A stretch of DNA of 34,625 nucleotides from Desulfovibrio sp. (GCF_014803725.1 NZ_JAAVBE010000004.1:41725-76349), one strand, 5' to 3'; counted from the first letter of the stretch, positions 20,445 through 29,967 are shown. Program-made: numbers and translations. Notes: generated by a model from the letters alone, not told the origin.

Positions 20445-20792
20445 ATGGATATCATCAAGAAGATCGAGCGCGAAAACATGCGCATGGACATGCCCGCCTT
20501 CCGCTCGGGCGATACCGTCAAGGTGTATCTGCGCATCGTGGAAGGCGAAAAGGAGCGCATCCAGGTCTTCCAGGGCAATGTCATCCGCATCCAGCGCGGC
20601 ACCACCAATGCCAGCTTCACGGTGCGCAAGATCTCCGACGGCGTGGGCGTGGAGCGCATCTTCCCCATCAACTCGCCCTTCATCGACCATGTGGAGGTCG
20701 TGGCCCAGGGCCGCGTGCGCCGCAGCCGCCTCTACTACCTGCGCGGGCGCAAGGGCAAGGCGGCCCGCATCAAGCCGCGCGCCCGCTACTGA
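20445..20792 (+). CDS. rplS: 50S ribosomal protein L19
   Basis: The 115-residue protein is a standard L19: [13 protein letters not shown] at the start, [20 protein letters not shown] near 19-38, and the [20 protein letters not shown] basic end. L19 lies at the interface of the 30S and 50S subunits. The ATG at 20445 has AAGGAG 6 nt upstream. It lies 44 nt after trmD, the normal trmD-rplS pairing, and is followed 38 nt later by rnhB. Confidence 0.97.
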   Translation: MDIIKKIERENMRMDMPAFRSGDTVKVYLRIVEGEKERIQVFQGNVIRIQRGTTNASFTVRKISDGVGVERIFPINSPFIDHVEVVAQGRVRRSRLYYLRGRKGKAARIKPRARY

Positions 20793-20830
20793 GCGCCACC
20801 CGCGGACGCCGGGCGCGCCCGGCGTCCGCC

Positions 20831-21550
20831 ATGGCCGGAAGCCCCCCATCGCCCCGGCCGCACCTGCCCGGATTTTCCGGGGGCCTGACGGCTCCTCGTG
20901 AGGAGCCGTCTCTTGTGGCGGGCATCGACGAGGCCGGACGCGGCTGCCTCGCCGGGCCCGTGGTGGCCTGCGCCGCCATCCTCCCCTCCCGCTTCGATTT
21001 GCCCGGTCTCACCGACTCCAAGCTCCTGAGCGCCCGCCAGCGCGAAAAACTGGCGCCGGCCATCCGCGCCTGCGCCGTGGCCTGGGGCCTGGGCGTGGTC
21101 TGGAGCCGGCGCATCGAGCGCGTGAACATCCTCCAGGCCACGCTCGAGGCCATGGCCCGAGCGGCCTGTACGCTACGCGCCGCTCCCGGTCTGCTGATCA
21201 TCGACGGCAACAGGACCATCCCCGAGGACCTGCTCCTGACGATGTGGCGCAAGGCGCGTCATGGCGCGCCCCCGCGCCAGCGCGCCCTTGTGGGCGGCGA
21301 CAGGAGCGAGCCGGCCATTTCGGCCGCCTCCATCCTCGCCAAGACCTTCCGCGACCGGCTCATGGCCGCGCTCGGGCGCCGCTGGCCGGGCTATGGCCTT
21401 GAACGCCATATGGGCTACGGCACCCGCGAACACCTGGAGGCCCTGCGGCGCCTTGGGCCCTGCCCCCTTCACCGCCGCACCTTCCGTGGTGTGCTGCCGG
21501 CCGCTGAAAGACCACATGCCGCTTCGAGCGCGTGGGGCGCCCTGTGCTGA
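20831..21550 (+). CDS. rnhB: Ribonuclease HII
   Basis: RNase HII cuts the RNA strand of RNA/DNA hybrids and removes single ribonucleotides from DNA. The 239-residue protein has the GIDEAGRG active-site motif (Asp33, Glu34), the third acidic residue in LLIIDGN, and the [13 protein letters not shown] segment with the fourth. The start gives about 28 residues before the core, longer than usual, and an inverted repeat (GGCTCCTC/GAGGAGCC) lies in its early codons, so a later start is possible. Its last 19 nt overlap yraN. Confidence 0.93.
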   Translation: MAGSPPSPRPHLPGFSGGLTAPREEPSLVAGIDEAGRGCLAGPVVACAAILPSRFDLPGLTDSKLLSARQREKLAPAIRACAVAWGLGVVWSRRIERVNILQATLEAMARAACTLRAAPGLLIIDGNRTIPEDLLLTMWRKARHGAPPRQRALVGGDRSEPAISAASILAKTFRDRLMAALGRRWPGYGLERHMGYGTREHLEALRRLGPCPLHRRTFRGVLPAAERPHAASSAWGALC

Positions 21551-21957
21551 AGCGGGACGGCCGCCATCTCGCTCTCGGGCGCCAGGGCGAGGAAGCCGCC
21601 TGCGGCCTTTTGCGCCGGGCCGGGCTGCGCATCCTCGACCGCAACTGGCGCGCCGGGCGCCTCGAGCTCGACATCGTTTGCCAGGACGGCGCCACCGTGG
21701 TCTTTGTGGAAGTGAAGACCCGCTCCAGCGGGGAGCGCGGGGGCCCGGAGGGCGCCCTCACGGCCGCCAAGCAACGCAACCTTTCCCGTGCGGCCCATGC
21801 CTGGCTTGCCGCCCATGACGCCTGGGCCTCGCCCTGCCGCTTCGATGTCGTCTGCCTCGTGGCCCGCGACGGAACCTTCAGCGCCGAGCATTACCGCCAT
21901 GCCTTCGACTTCGCCCCGTCTCTGGATCGTAGCCACGCCGCTTGGCAACCCTGGTGA
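21532..21957 (+). CDS. yraN: YraN/UPF0102 family endonuclease-like protein
   Basis: The 141-residue product has the UPF0102 pattern: [26 protein letters not shown], then [11 protein letters not shown] and [11 protein letters not shown]. The Glu/Asp...EVK arrangement is that of the restriction-endonuclease-like (PD-(D/E)XK) fold. The biological role of the family is not established. The start appears to be a GTG at 21532 inside the end of rnhB; a second GTG four codons later is an alternative. The rnhB-yraN-rsmI order is common. Its 3' end overlaps rsmI by 59 nt, which is long for a bacterial overlap. Confidence 0.88.
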   Translation: MGRPVLKRDGRHLALGRQGEEAACGLLRRAGLRILDRNWRAGRLELDIVCQDGATVVFVEVKTRSSGERGGPEGALTAAKQRNLSRAAHAWLAAHDAWASPCRFDVVCLVARDGTFSAEHYRHAFDFAPSLDRSHAAWQPW

Positions 21958-22738
21958 CCTTTCGCCCCGCGCCCGGGAGGTGCTGGAAACAGCCGACCTG
22001 GTGCTCGCGGAAGACACGCGCCGCGCGGCCGCGCTCTTTCGCCGCCTGGGCCTGCCCGGCCGCCGCTTCCTGAGTTTTTACGAACAAAACGAGGAGGAAC
22101 GCCGCGAGGAAGTGCTCGCCGCCCTGCGCTCGGGCGCGCAGGTGGCCCTCATCTCGGATGCGGGCACCCCGCTTGTGGCCGACCCCGGCTACCGGCTGGT
22201 GCGCGCCTGCCGCAGGGAGGGCATCGCGGTCTCGCCCGTGCCCGGGGCGTCGGCGCCGGTGGCCGCGCTCAGCGCCGCAGGGCTTCCGCCTTTGCCCTTT
22301 ACCTTCCTGGGCTTCCTGCCCCGGGACGCAGGGGGCCGGCGCGCGCTTTTCCGCGCCTATGCCGCCGTCCCGGGCTCGCTCGTCTTTTTCGAGCGCAAGG
22401 ACAGGCTCGCCGAAAGCCTCGCCGTGGCCTCCGCCATCCTCGGTCCGCGCGAGTTCGCCATCTGCCGGGAACTCACCAAGACGCACGAGCAATTCCTGCT
22501 CGGGCGCCTTGAGGACGGCGCGGAGCTGGCGCGCGACCTGCTCGGCGAGATCACGGTCATCATCGGGCCGGCGGAGGCCCCCCCGGACCGTGCCGACGAA
22601 GAGGCCGCCCGCGCCTGCCTGCGCGCCCTGCTCGGCGAAGGGCTCAAACCGCGCGAGGCCGCCCGCGAGGCGCATGCCCGCCTCACGGGTTGGAGCGCCA
22701 AGGAGCTCTATGCGCTCATCCCGGGGCTTGATGCCTGA
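21899..22738 (+). CDS. rsmI: 16S rRNA (cytidine1402-2'-O)-methyltransferase RsmI
   Basis: RsmI methylates the ribose of C1402 in the 16S rRNA decoding centre. The 279-residue protein begins [20 protein letters not shown], matching the family start, so the ATG at 21899 inside yraN is well supported. Conserved stretches include LAEDTRRAAALFRR, SDAGTPLVADPGYRLV and PVPGASAPVAALSAAGLP, the tetrapyrrole-methylase fold core. The C-terminal GWSAKELYAL region is also present. ptsH follows after 67 nt. Confidence 0.95.
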   Translation: MPSTSPRLWIVATPLGNPGDLSPRAREVLETADLVLAEDTRRAAALFRRLGLPGRRFLSFYEQNEEERREEVLAALRSGAQVALISDAGTPLVADPGYRLVRACRREGIAVSPVPGASAPVAALSAAGLPPLPFTFLGFLPRDAGGRRALFRAYAAVPGSLVFFERKDRLAESLAVASAILGPREFAICRELTKTHEQFLLGRLEDGAELARDLLGEITVIIGPAEAPPDRADEEAARACLRALLGEGLKPREAAREAHARLTGWSAKELYALIPGLDA

Positions 22739-22805
22739 AAGCCCTCGGCCGTTCCCCGTGGACGGCGGCGCCCTCTCCATGTAAGATGGCGGCGGAGACG
22801 ATGCC

Positions 22806-23096
22806 ATGGCCCATTCCATCCGCGAGACGCCCCGGGGCCTCGCCCTGAACCTTGTCCTCAACCTGCGCGGCGGGCTGCACGCGCGGCCCGCGGCGCGCCT
22901 CGCCAAAGCGGCGCAGCGCTATTCCTCGGAGATACGCTGCATCACCGAGACCGGTGAGGCCGACGCCAAGAGCATGCTCGACCTGCTCTCGCTGGCGCCG
23001 CCGGCCCATGCGCAGGTGCTCCTTCTGGCCAACGGCGAGGACGCGCGCGAGGCCCTGCTCGACCTGGGCGGCGTTTTCGCCGACATGCAGGAATGA
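22806..23096 (+). CDS. ptsH: Phosphocarrier protein HPr
   Basis: The 96-residue protein has the HPr core: His25 in GGLHARPAARLAK is the residue phosphorylated by enzyme I, and Ser56 in DAKSMLDLLSL corresponds to regulatory Ser46 of classical HPr. An N-terminal extension of about 10 residues precedes the first strand. ptsI begins one base after the stop codon, so the pair is clearly one unit. No PTS permease or HPr kinase gene lies in the window; the pair may serve a mannose-family PTS elsewhere or a purely regulatory route. Confidence 0.93.
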   Translation: MAHSIRETPRGLALNLVLNLRGGLHARPAARLAKAAQRYSSEIRCITETGEADAKSMLDLLSLAPPAHAQVLLLANGEDAREALLDLGGVFADMQE

Positions 23097-23097
23097 C

Positions 23098-24873
23098 ATG
23101 GCGCGCGCGGTCATCTATGGCATCCCCGTTTCACCCGGTCTGGCCCTCGGGGCCATCCGTCGCCTGCACGGGGCTCCGCGCGGCGAACACCGCCGCATAG
23201 CGGACGAAGCCATCCCTGCCGAGGAGGAAGCCCTGCGCGCGGCCGCGGCCCGCGTTCGCGCGGAGCTGGAAGCCACCCTCGCGGACATGCCCCCCTCCCT
23301 CGCCGACTATGCCGAGATCATCGCCGCGCAGATGGAACTCGCCAGCGACCCGCGCCTTCTGGGTACCGCGCTCGCGCGCATCCGACACCGCAAGATCTGC
23401 GCGGCCTGGGCGCTGGAGGAGACGGTGGAGGAGCTTTGTGAGCTCTTCCGCGGCATGGACGACCCCTACCTGCGCGACCGGGCCCAGGATGTGCGCGCCA
23501 TGGGGCTCAGGCTCGGCGAGGCCCTGCACGGAGACGCCTCGGGAACGGGCGCCGCTCAAAAGGACGCGGGCATCCTCGTTGCCGAAGACCTGGCCCCGGC
23601 CGATGTCATGGAGCTCGAGCCGGCAAGCGTGCTCGCCATCCTCACCGCCGAGGGCGGCCCCACCTCGCATACGGCCATCCTGGCGCGCAGCCTGCGCGTG
23701 CCGGCCCTCGTGGGCGTCACAGGCCTGCCCGAGGCCGCGCGGGACGGCGAAACGGCCATCGTGGACGGTCTCTCGGGCTGTGTGCTGCTCACGCCGGACG
23801 AGGCCGACCTCGCGCGCTATGCGGAGCGCAAGGCGGCCTACGGGCAGTGGGAAGCCCATGCCCGCAAGGCCGCGCAACGCCCGGCCGAGAGCCGGGACGG
23901 CGTGGCCCTCTCCGTGCGCGCCAACCTGGAAAACGCCGCCGAACTCGGCGACATTGACGAGTGCGGGGCCGACGGCGTGGGCCTCTACCGCACGGAATTT
24001 TCCTATCTCGGGCGCGAGCTCCCGGGCGAAGACGAGCTCTTTGCGGAATACGCCGCCGTCGCCGCCAGGCTTGCGCCGCGGCCGGTCATCTTCCGTACGC
24101 TGGATGTGGGCGCGGACAAGGCCCTGCCCGCCCATGCCGCCCTGCGCGAGCCCAACCCGGCGCTGGGCCTGCGCGGCATCCGCTTCTGCCTCGCCCATGA
24201 GGACCTGTTCCGCACCCAGTTGCGCGCCCTCTTGCGCGCGGGCGTGGCCGGCAATGTGGCCCTCATGCTGCCCATGATCACCGATGCCCGCGAGGTGCGG
24301 AGCGTGCGCCGCATCCTCCACGAGCTCCGGCAGGAACTCGCCGCCGCGGGCGTGGCCCATGCGCAGCACCTGCCGCTCGGGGTGATGATCGAGACGCCCG
24401 CCGCCATCCTCACCGCCGACACCCTGGCGCGGGAATGCGATTTTTTCAGCATCGGCACCAATGACCTCATTCACTACCTCATGGCCATCGACCGCAACAA
24501 CCGCCATGTGGCCTATCTGCACGAGCCCCTGCACCCCTCGGTGGTGCGCTCGCTCAAGCGGGTGGTGGACGCGGCCCACCGCGAGGGCATCCCGGTGTCG
24601 GTCTGCGGCGAGTTCGCCGCCGACCCCTCGGGCGTGGCGCTGCTGCTCGGCATGGGCGTGGACGCGCTCTCGGCGGCGCCGCGCTTCGTGCCCGGCATCA
24701 AGCACATGCTGCGCAAGCTCTCCGCGGACGACTGCGCCGAGCTTGTCCATACCGTCCTCAACCTGCCCGATGCGGCCGCCGGCCGGCAGCTCATCCACGA
24801 GCGCCTGCACCGCGTGCTCGGGCAGGAGCTTTCCTTTCTCGCCACCAACCACGCAAGATCCGGCCTGTCATGA
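23098..24873 (+). CDS. ptsI: Phosphoenolpyruvate-protein phosphotransferase (PTS enzyme I)
   Basis: Enzyme I takes phosphate from phosphoenolpyruvate and passes it to HPr. The 591-residue length is normal. The phospho-histidine is His191 in [13 protein letters not shown]. The C-terminal PEP-binding barrel has [56 protein letters not shown] and [10 protein letters not shown]. It begins 1 nt after ptsH, and its final ATGA overlaps the smpB start by 4 nt. Confidence 0.97.
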   Translation: MARAVIYGIPVSPGLALGAIRRLHGAPRGEHRRIADEAIPAEEEALRAAAARVRAELEATLADMPPSLADYAEIIAAQMELASDPRLLGTALARIRHRKICAAWALEETVEELCELFRGMDDPYLRDRAQDVRAMGLRLGEALHGDASGTGAAQKDAGILVAEDLAPADVMELEPASVLAILTAEGGPTSHTAILARSLRVPALVGVTGLPEAARDGETAIVDGLSGCVLLTPDEADLARYAERKAAYGQWEAHARKAAQRPAESRDGVALSVRANLENAAELGDIDECGADGVGLYRTEFSYLGRELPGEDELFAEYAAVAARLAPRPVIFRTLDVGADKALPAHAALREPNPALGLRGIRFCLAHEDLFRTQLRALLRAGVAGNVALMLPMITDAREVRSVRRILHELRQELAAAGVAHAQHLPLGVMIETPAAILTADTLARECDFFSIGTNDLIHYLMAIDRNNRHVAYLHEPLHPSVVRSLKRVVDAAHREGIPVSVCGEFAADPSGVALLLGMGVDALSAAPRFVPGIKHMLRKLSADDCAELVHTVLNLPDAAAGRQLIHERLHRVLGQELSFLATNHARSGLS

Positions 24874-25325
24874 GCAAGAAGACCCCCTCCGCGGCCATTG
24901 CCGTCAACAAGAAGGCGCGCCACCTCTATGAGCTCTCGGAATTCACCGAGGCCGGCATCTCCCTCACCGGCCCCGAAGTCAAGAGCATCCGTGCCGGCAA
25001 GGTGAACTTCATCGACAGCTATGTGGAATTTCGCCAGGGGAGCGCGTGGCTCCTCTCGCTGCATGTGGCGCCCTACGCCAATGCGGGCTATGTGCCGCAG
25101 GAACCCGACCGGCCCCGCCGCCTCCTGCTCCATGCCCGCGAGATCGGGCGCCTCGCCGGCATGGTGGCCCAGAAGGGACTCACCGTGGTGCCGGTGCGCC
25201 TCTATTTCAGCCGCGGCAAGATCAAGGTGGAGATCGCCCTCGGCCGCGGCAAGAAGCTCCACGACCACCGGGAGACCCTCAAGCGCCGGGCCGAAGAACG
25301 CGACATGGCGCGCGAACTGGCCTGA
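24870..25325 (+). CDS. smpB: SsrA-binding protein SmpB
   Basis: SmpB binds tmRNA and brings it to stalled ribosomes for trans-translation. The 151-residue protein has [60 protein letters not shown] and the basic C-terminal tail that enters the mRNA channel. Its start overlaps the ptsI stop (ATGA). It is followed 12 nt later by comEC. The tmRNA gene ssrA, often next to smpB, is not seen in this window. Confidence 0.97.
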   Translation: MSKKTPSAAIAVNKKARHLYELSEFTEAGISLTGPEVKSIRAGKVNFIDSYVEFRQGSAWLLSLHVAPYANAGYVPQEPDRPRRLLLHAREIGRLAGMVAQKGLTVVPVRLYFSRGKIKVEIALGRGKKLHDHRETLKRRAEERDMARELA

Positions 25326-25337
25326 GCCCGGGGCGGC

Positions 25338-27869
25338 ATGCGCCACCCGCCGCTCCAGCCGCCCCTCTTCTGGCAGGTCTGCCTGCTCTTCTGGTGCGCG
25401 GGTATCCTCGCAGCCCTCTGGCCGGCGGAAGGGCTCACCGGCGCCCTGCTGCTCCTGCTGGCCGACCCGCGCCTCAGGGCCCCCCGGCGCGCCCTGCTGG
25501 CGCTGACGCTGTGCACCGCCGGCCTCGGTATGGGGCACTGGCAGCTTGCGCCCCTGCGCTCCCCGCCGGCGGAACCGGCATGGCTTGCGGCAGCACCCGG
25601 CGAAACGGCGAAAGATCCTCCCGTGCGCATCTGCGGCACGGTGCGCCGCGTCGAGGGCCTGGCGGACGGGCGCCTGCGCGTCATTCTTGAGGATGTGCGC
25701 CCGGAGGGAGGCGGGGACGCCCTTGCAGGGCGTGTTGCCTGGACATGGGACGACGCCGCCTTCCGCCCGCTCGCCGGGCAGACCGTCTGCGTGAGCCGTC
25801 GGCCCACACCCATGCGCGGTTTCGCCAACAGCGCGGAGCCCGTGCACGAGGCGCGCTGGGCCGCGCAAGACGTGTTCTGGCGCCTTTGGAGCCGGTCGTG
25901 GAGCGGCAGCCCCACGGTCACAGGGACGGGCACGGTGCCCGCGCGGCTGCGTGAAGACCTGCGCCGTGACTTCGTGCACGCGCTGCTGACCTCGCAAGAA
26001 GCCGGCCATCCAACGGACATGCCGCAGGCCATGGCCGTCCTGCCGGCCCTGCTCTTCGGGGACCGCTCCTTCCTCAGCCGCGCCACGCTGGACGAATTCG
26101 CCGCCGCGAGCCTCGCACACAGCCTCGCTCTTTCCGGGCAGCATCTCGCGCTCGCCGGGCTCATCGGCCTGTTCAGCGTGCTTCTGCTGGCGCGCCTGCG
26201 CCCCGGCATCTATCTCTCCCGGCCGCGCGCCGTGTGGGTGGCCGTGGCAAGCCTGCCGCCGGCGCTGGCCTATCTCTGGCTCGGCAACGCGCCCCCGTCC
26301 CTTGTGCGCGCCGCGTGCATGCTGGGCCTCATGACCCTGTGGCTTTTGCGCGGGCGCACGGCGACCCTGCTTGACGCCCTGCTGGCCGCGCTGGGCTGCA
26401 TCGTGCTCGCCGACCCGTTGAGCCTCTTCGACCTGAGCCTCCAGCTTTCCGTGCTCTGCGTGGCCGTCATCTGCCTCACCATGCCAGGCTTGCGGCGCCT
26501 GTGGCCGGCGCCCGGAAGCGGCACATCGGCGGCGGTACCCGGGGCGCCCCTGAAGACGCGCCTCGCCGCGCGCGGCCGTGCCGTCCTGCACGGGCTCGGG
26601 GCCATCTTCCTCGTTTCCTTCTGCATCCAGCTCGCGTTGCTCCCCTTCATGCTGGCGCGCTTCGGCACTCTCGGGCTCTGGTTTCCGCTCAATGTGCTCT
26701 GGCTGCCCGCGGTCGACCTCGTGGTGCTCCCGGGGGCGGCTCTGGGGCTCGGCTGCGCGGCGGCAGGCCTTGAGGCTTGCGCCCGGATCAGCCTCCATAT
26801 GGCTTCTCTCCCCTGCGAAGCGATGCTCGCCTGCCTCGACCTGCTCCAGCGGCACGGCCTGCTGGAGGGGCCGGCCAGCTTGCGGCCGCACGGGACGGCG
26901 CTTGCGGCGTTCGCGGCCATCGGCGTGGCGCTCGCCGTCATGGCCGGGGACGGGCGCCCCGCAACGCGGCTCAAGGCGCGGCGCTGGCTCGTGGCCGGGC
27001 TGCTGCTGCTCTGCGTGGGGCCGACGCTGCGGCTGGCCGCACGGCTCGACCCGGCTCCCCGCCTGGAAGTGCTGGACGTGGGCCAGGGGCTCGCCGTCAC
27101 CCTGCGGCTCCCGGGGCATGGACGCATCCTCGTCGACGGCGGCGGCGCGCTGTCGCCAGGCTTCGATACGGGCAAGGCGCTGCTCGACCCGCTCCTCACC
27201 GCCAATGACGCCCCGCGGCTCGATGCCGTCATCAACACGCACCCGGACCTCGACCATGTGGGCGGACTCTTCCACCTGCTCCATAGCTTCCGGGTGGAAC
27301 AGCTCTTCCACAATGGCCGCGACGCCAAAGGCGAACGGCGCGAGCGCTGGCGCGAGGCCCGGCAAGAGGCGCCGGCCGCGGCGCTCGCCGCCGGGGACAC
27401 GGTGGTGCTGGGGGACGGCTATGCGCTGGAAGTGCTGCACCCGCCGCGCATGGCCGCGGAAGGCGGAGATGGCGGAGAAACAACGCCGGGCTCTTGGTCA
27501 GGCAATGATGCCTCGCTGGTTCTCCGGCTCACCCGCAACGGCGAGGGCCTTGTGCTGTTCACGGGCGATGCCGGGCCGGCCGTGCTCCGGCGGCTGCTGG
27601 CGGCTGGCGCCGACCTTTCCGCGCGCATCCTCGTGGCGCCGCATCACGGCTCCGACCGCAGCTTCCTCCCGGCTTTCCATGAGGCGGTGCAGCCGGAACT
27701 GGTGCTCGCCGGCTGCGGCTTCCGTAACCGCTGGGGCTATCCGGGCAGGCGGCTGCGCGCGTGGCTCGCGGCGCGCCATATCCCGCTGCTCGACACCGGG
27801 ACACATGGCAGGATCAGGGTGGAAATACCCGAAAAAGAGCCCCTGCGCGTGACTACCGTGAGGGACTGA
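25338..27869 (+). CDS. comEC: ComEC/Rec2-family DNA uptake channel protein
   Basis: The 843-residue membrane protein has the three ComEC parts. They are N-terminal hydrophobic segments with an OB-like soluble stretch, the central multi-helix competence region (about 200-560, including AASLAHSLALSGQHLALAG) and a C-terminal metallo-beta-lactamase-like domain. The last begins LEVLDVGQGLAVTLRLPG and has THPDLDHVGG near 634-643 and APHHGSDRSFLP. ComEC carries single-stranded DNA across the inner membrane in transformation, and the beta-lactamase domain is thought to degrade the non-transported strand. Natural competence here is not shown by this gene alone. Only 18 nt separate it from the convergent mutM. 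Confidence 0.93.
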   Translation: MRHPPLQPPLFWQVCLLFWCAGILAALWPAEGLTGALLLLLADPRLRAPRRALLALTLCTAGLGMGHWQLAPLRSPPAEPAWLAAAPGETAKDPPVRICGTVRRVEGLADGRLRVILEDVRPEGGGDALAGRVAWTWDDAAFRPLAGQTVCVSRRPTPMRGFANSAEPVHEARWAAQDVFWRLWSRSWSGSPTVTGTGTVPARLREDLRRDFVHALLTSQEAGHPTDMPQAMAVLPALLFGDRSFLSRATLDEFAAASLAHSLALSGQHLALAGLIGLFSVLLLARLRPGIYLSRPRAVWVAVASLPPALAYLWLGNAPPSLVRAACMLGLMTLWLLRGRTATLLDALLAALGCIVLADPLSLFDLSLQLSVLCVAVICLTMPGLRRLWPAPGSGTSAAVPGAPLKTRLAARGRAVLHGLGAIFLVSFCIQLALLPFMLARFGTLGLWFPLNVLWLPAVDLVVLPGAALGLGCAAAGLEACARISLHMASLPCEAMLACLDLLQRHGLLEGPASLRPHGTALAAFAAIGVALAVMAGDGRPATRLKARRWLVAGLLLLCVGPTLRLAARLDPAPRLEVLDVGQGLAVTLRLPGHGRILVDGGGALSPGFDTGKALLDPLLTANDAPRLDAVINTHPDLDHVGGLFHLLHSFRVEQLFHNGRDAKGERRERWREARQEAPAAALAAGDTVVLGDGYALEVLHPPRMAAEGGDGGETTPGSWSGNDASLVLRLTRNGEGLVLFTGDAGPAVLRRLLAAGADLSARILVAPHHGSDRSFLPAFHEAVQPELVLAGCGFRNRWGYPGRRLRAWLAARHIPLLDTGTHGRIRVEIPEKEPLRVTTVRD

Positions 27870-27887
27870 CTTTGAGAAACGCCGACT

Positions 27888-28745
27888 TCAACGCTGGCAG
27901 TGCGGGCAATACACCGTGGCCCGTCCGGCCACGCGCATACGGGCGAGCGGGTGGCCGCACGCCCGGCAGGGTTCGCCGTCGCGCCCATAGACTGCAAAGC
28001 TGTTCTGAAAGGCGCCGGCATTGCCGTCCGCGTCGCGGTAATCGCGGATGGAGCTGCCGCACTGGGCGATGGCGAGGGTGAGCACGTCCCGAAGCGCGCC
28101 AAGCAGGGCGCGGCGCTCCCGCGCGTCGAGCCCGCCGGCAGGGCGGCGCGGGTCGATGCCGGCGCGGTGCAGGCTCTCGTCCGCATAGATATTGCCGATG
28201 CCGGCCACCACGCGCTGGTCGAGCAAGGCCGCCTTGACGGCCCTGCGGCCGCGCAAGAGCACCGCGAAGGCGGCTTCGTCCAGCTCCAGCGGTTCGGGGC
28301 CGAGGCTGCGCCAGAAATCCCACTGTTCCAGCAGGGCCGGCGTTGCCGCAAGCACGGTGCCAAAGGCGCGGGTATCGTCAAAGAACAGGCGCTGCGCCGT
28401 GCCGTCCTGCGCCTCAAGGTCGAGGAACCAGCGGGTATAGGCGCCCGGCGCGCTCCCGGCAGGGCGCGGCAGCAGGCGCCCGGTCATGCGCAGATGCACG
28501 GCGATGACGGTTGGGACAGTGGCGGCACTCCCCGGCGCAGGGTCGGAGCCGGGCGCCACATCCATGAGGATGAGCTTGCCGCGCCGGCGCACGCCCGTGA
28601 CGGCAAGGCCGGCGAGGCTCCCGAGCGGCAGGCTCAGGGGATGCACGGCCGAGGGCCGCAGCACTTCGGCGCCCGCGATGCGCCAGCCTGTCACATGCGG
28701 CGCGAGCGTGCGCACCACGGTTTCCACTTCGGGAAGTTCAGGCAA
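27888..28745 (-). CDS. mutM: Formamidopyrimidine-DNA glycosylase (Fpg/MutM)
   Basis: MutM removes 8-oxoguanine and related damage and nicks the abasic site. The 285-residue protein needs a TTG start (28743-28745), because this places Pro-Glu-Leu-Pro-Glu-Val directly after the initiator; Pro2 is the catalytic nucleophile and Glu3 its partner. No ATG or GTG gives the correct N-terminus. The RRRGKLILMD segment holds the conserved lysine, and the C-terminal zinc finger CRACG...CPHCQR is intact. TTG overlaps the rimM stop by 8 nt, implying coupled translation. It sits where trmD usually follows rimM. Confidence 0.94.
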   Translation of the reverse strand: MPELPEVETVVRTLAPHVTGWRIAGAEVLRPSAVHPLSLPLGSLAGLAVTGVRRRGKLILMDVAPGSDPAPGSAATVPTVIAVHLRMTGRLLPRPAGSAPGAYTRWFLDLEAQDGTAQRLFFDDTRAFGTVLAATPALLEQWDFWRSLGPEPLELDEAAFAVLLRGRRAVKAALLDQRVVAGIGNIYADESLHRAGIDPRRPAGGLDARERRALLGALRDVLTLAIAQCGSSIRDYRDADGNAGAFQNSFAVYGRDGEPCRACGHPLARMRVAGRATVYCPHCQR

Positions 28746-29310
28746 GATACACGTCCAGAAGGCCCTCGGGCGGGTCGATGCAGACCTGCCGGGCCTTGAG
28801 GTCGAAGGAGCGGATAAAGTCCGGCCGTGCCGGGAAGAGGATCTCGCGGCCGTCGTCCGTGCGGATGGCCCAGACCTCCTGGCCGGCGGGCATCTCCACA
28901 TGGTCGAGGCGGCCAAGCCGGCTGCCGTCCGGGAGGTGGACATCCGCGCCCATGAGGTCGGCGAGATAGGCTTCGTCCTCGGAAGGCTCGGGAAGCTCGG
29001 CGCGGGGCACGCACAGGAGGGCGCCGCGCAGGGCTTCGGCCTCGTCGCGGCTCGTGACGCCTTCGAGGAGCAGCAGGGGGCGCCCCTTGTGCGCCCGGCT
29101 GCCAAGCACGCCGAGGGGGCGCGGCTCACTGCCGCGACGGCAGAGCCAGAGCCGCTTGAAGGCGCCGGGGGCTGCGTCCGCGAACCAGTCCACGGCGAGC
29201 TCGCCGCGAATGCCGTGGGGCCGGGCCACGCTGCCCAATTCCACAAAGCCCTCGGGGACTGCGGCACCCCCCTGGCTCGCGGTGGCCGGCTTTGCGGCGG
29301 GTGCGGCCAC
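28738..29310 (-). CDS. rimM: 16S rRNA-processing protein RimM
   Basis: RimM helps mature the 3' domain of 16S rRNA and binds ribosomal protein S19. The 190-residue reading contains the N-terminal barrel motif FVELGSVARPHGIRGELAV and the C-terminal PRC-barrel with LADLMGADVHL and ILFPARPDFIRSFDL. There is no ATG in the right place; the best start is a GTG at 29308-29310, 7 nt after the khpA stop and preceded by GGAG. A later GTG (FVELG) would cut into the first strand. The order rpsP-khpA-rimM is canonical, but trmD does not follow. Confidence 0.9.
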   Translation of the reverse strand: MAAPAAKPATASQGGAAVPEGFVELGSVARPHGIRGELAVDWFADAAPGAFKRLWLCRRGSEPRPLGVLGSRAHKGRPLLLLEGVTSRDEAEALRGALLCVPRAELPEPSEDEAYLADLMGADVHLPDGSRLGRLDHVEMPAGQEVWAIRTDDGREILFPARPDFIRSFDLKARQVCIDPPEGLLDVYLA

Positions 29311-29317
29311 CGGCGCC

Positions 29318-29548
29318 CTACTCCAGTATCTCGAGGACGGTGCGCCGGCCCGCCCGGATGGACGCGGCCCCGAGCAGGGTGCGCATGGCGCGCACGGTGC
29401 GGCCCTGCCGGCCGATGACCTTGCCGAGGTCATCGCTCGCCACCTTGAGTTCGAGCACCGTGGCCTGGTCGCCGTCCACCTCGCGCACCTCCACGGCGGC
29501 GGGGTCGTCCACCAGGGCCCGGGCGATATTTTCGATCAGAGCTTTCAT
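29318..29548 (-). CDS. khpA: KH-domain RNA-binding protein KhpA (YlqC family)
   Basis: The 76-residue protein is a single KH domain. Its RNA-binding GxxG loop is in GKVIGRQGRT (Gly46-Gly49). KhpA proteins bind RNA, often as a complex with KhpB/Jag, and affect cell division or sRNA stability in Gram-positives; the role in this group is unknown. The ATG at 29546-29548 has GGAGG 6 nt upstream. The frame is open further upstream but the extension is Arg-rich intergenic sequence. It lies between rpsP and rimM, the usual place. Confidence 0.93.
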   Translation of the reverse strand: MKALIENIARALVDDPAAVEVREVDGDQATVLELKVASDDLGKVIGRQGRTVRAMRTLLGAASIRAGRRTVLEILE

Positions 29549-29699
29549 CAGGCACCTCCACCGCAACGCCAAAAGGCGCCGCATGGGCCTGCCCCGGCGG
29601 CCGCACATGCGGCCAGGCGCGCCGCAGGCGCATATCCGCCCCACAGCACCCCCTTAAGGGCACCCTCGGCGCAAGCGTCGTTGCAGGCCTCGCCGGATG

Positions 29700-29939
29700 T
29701 CAGGCCAGGTGCTTCTTGAGCAGGGAGCGCACCGTGCTGGTGGGTTCCGCGCCACGGTCGAGCCAGGCGCGGATCTTGTCCGCATCGAGGCGCACATCCG
29801 CGGGGTTGGTCATGGGGTCGTAAAAGCCGAGGAATTCCAGCGGGCGCCCGTCGCGGCGGGTCTCATCCCGGGCGGCGACCACGCGGTAGAACGGATGCTT
29901 CTTGCTGCCAAGGCGGGTAAGTTTCAGTTTCACTGCCAT
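29700..29939 (-). CDS. rpsP: 30S ribosomal protein S16
   Basis: The 79-residue protein is a full S16 with [20 protein letters not shown] at the start and [11 protein letters not shown] in the middle. The ATG is preceded by GGGAG at good spacing. It is 80 nt downstream of ffh, and a candidate promoter lies in that gap. The 151 nt between rpsP and khpA contain a perfect 16-nt palindrome (29599-29614, GGCCGCAC centre), perhaps a transcript-stabilising hairpin. Confidence 0.97.
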   Translation of the reverse strand: MAVKLKLTRLGSKKHPFYRVVAARDETRRDGRPLEFLGFYDPMTNPADVRLDADKIRAWLDRGAEPTSTVRSLLKKHLA

Positions 29940-29967
29940 GTGTTCTGCTCCCTTGCGTTAGTATTCA

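Noticed and set aside
24513..27440. Long minus-strand open frame (975 codons) opposite ptsI, smpB and comEC
   Set aside because: It is antisense to three conserved genes, with repetitive Arg/Gly/His/Glu-rich translation and no recognisable motif.
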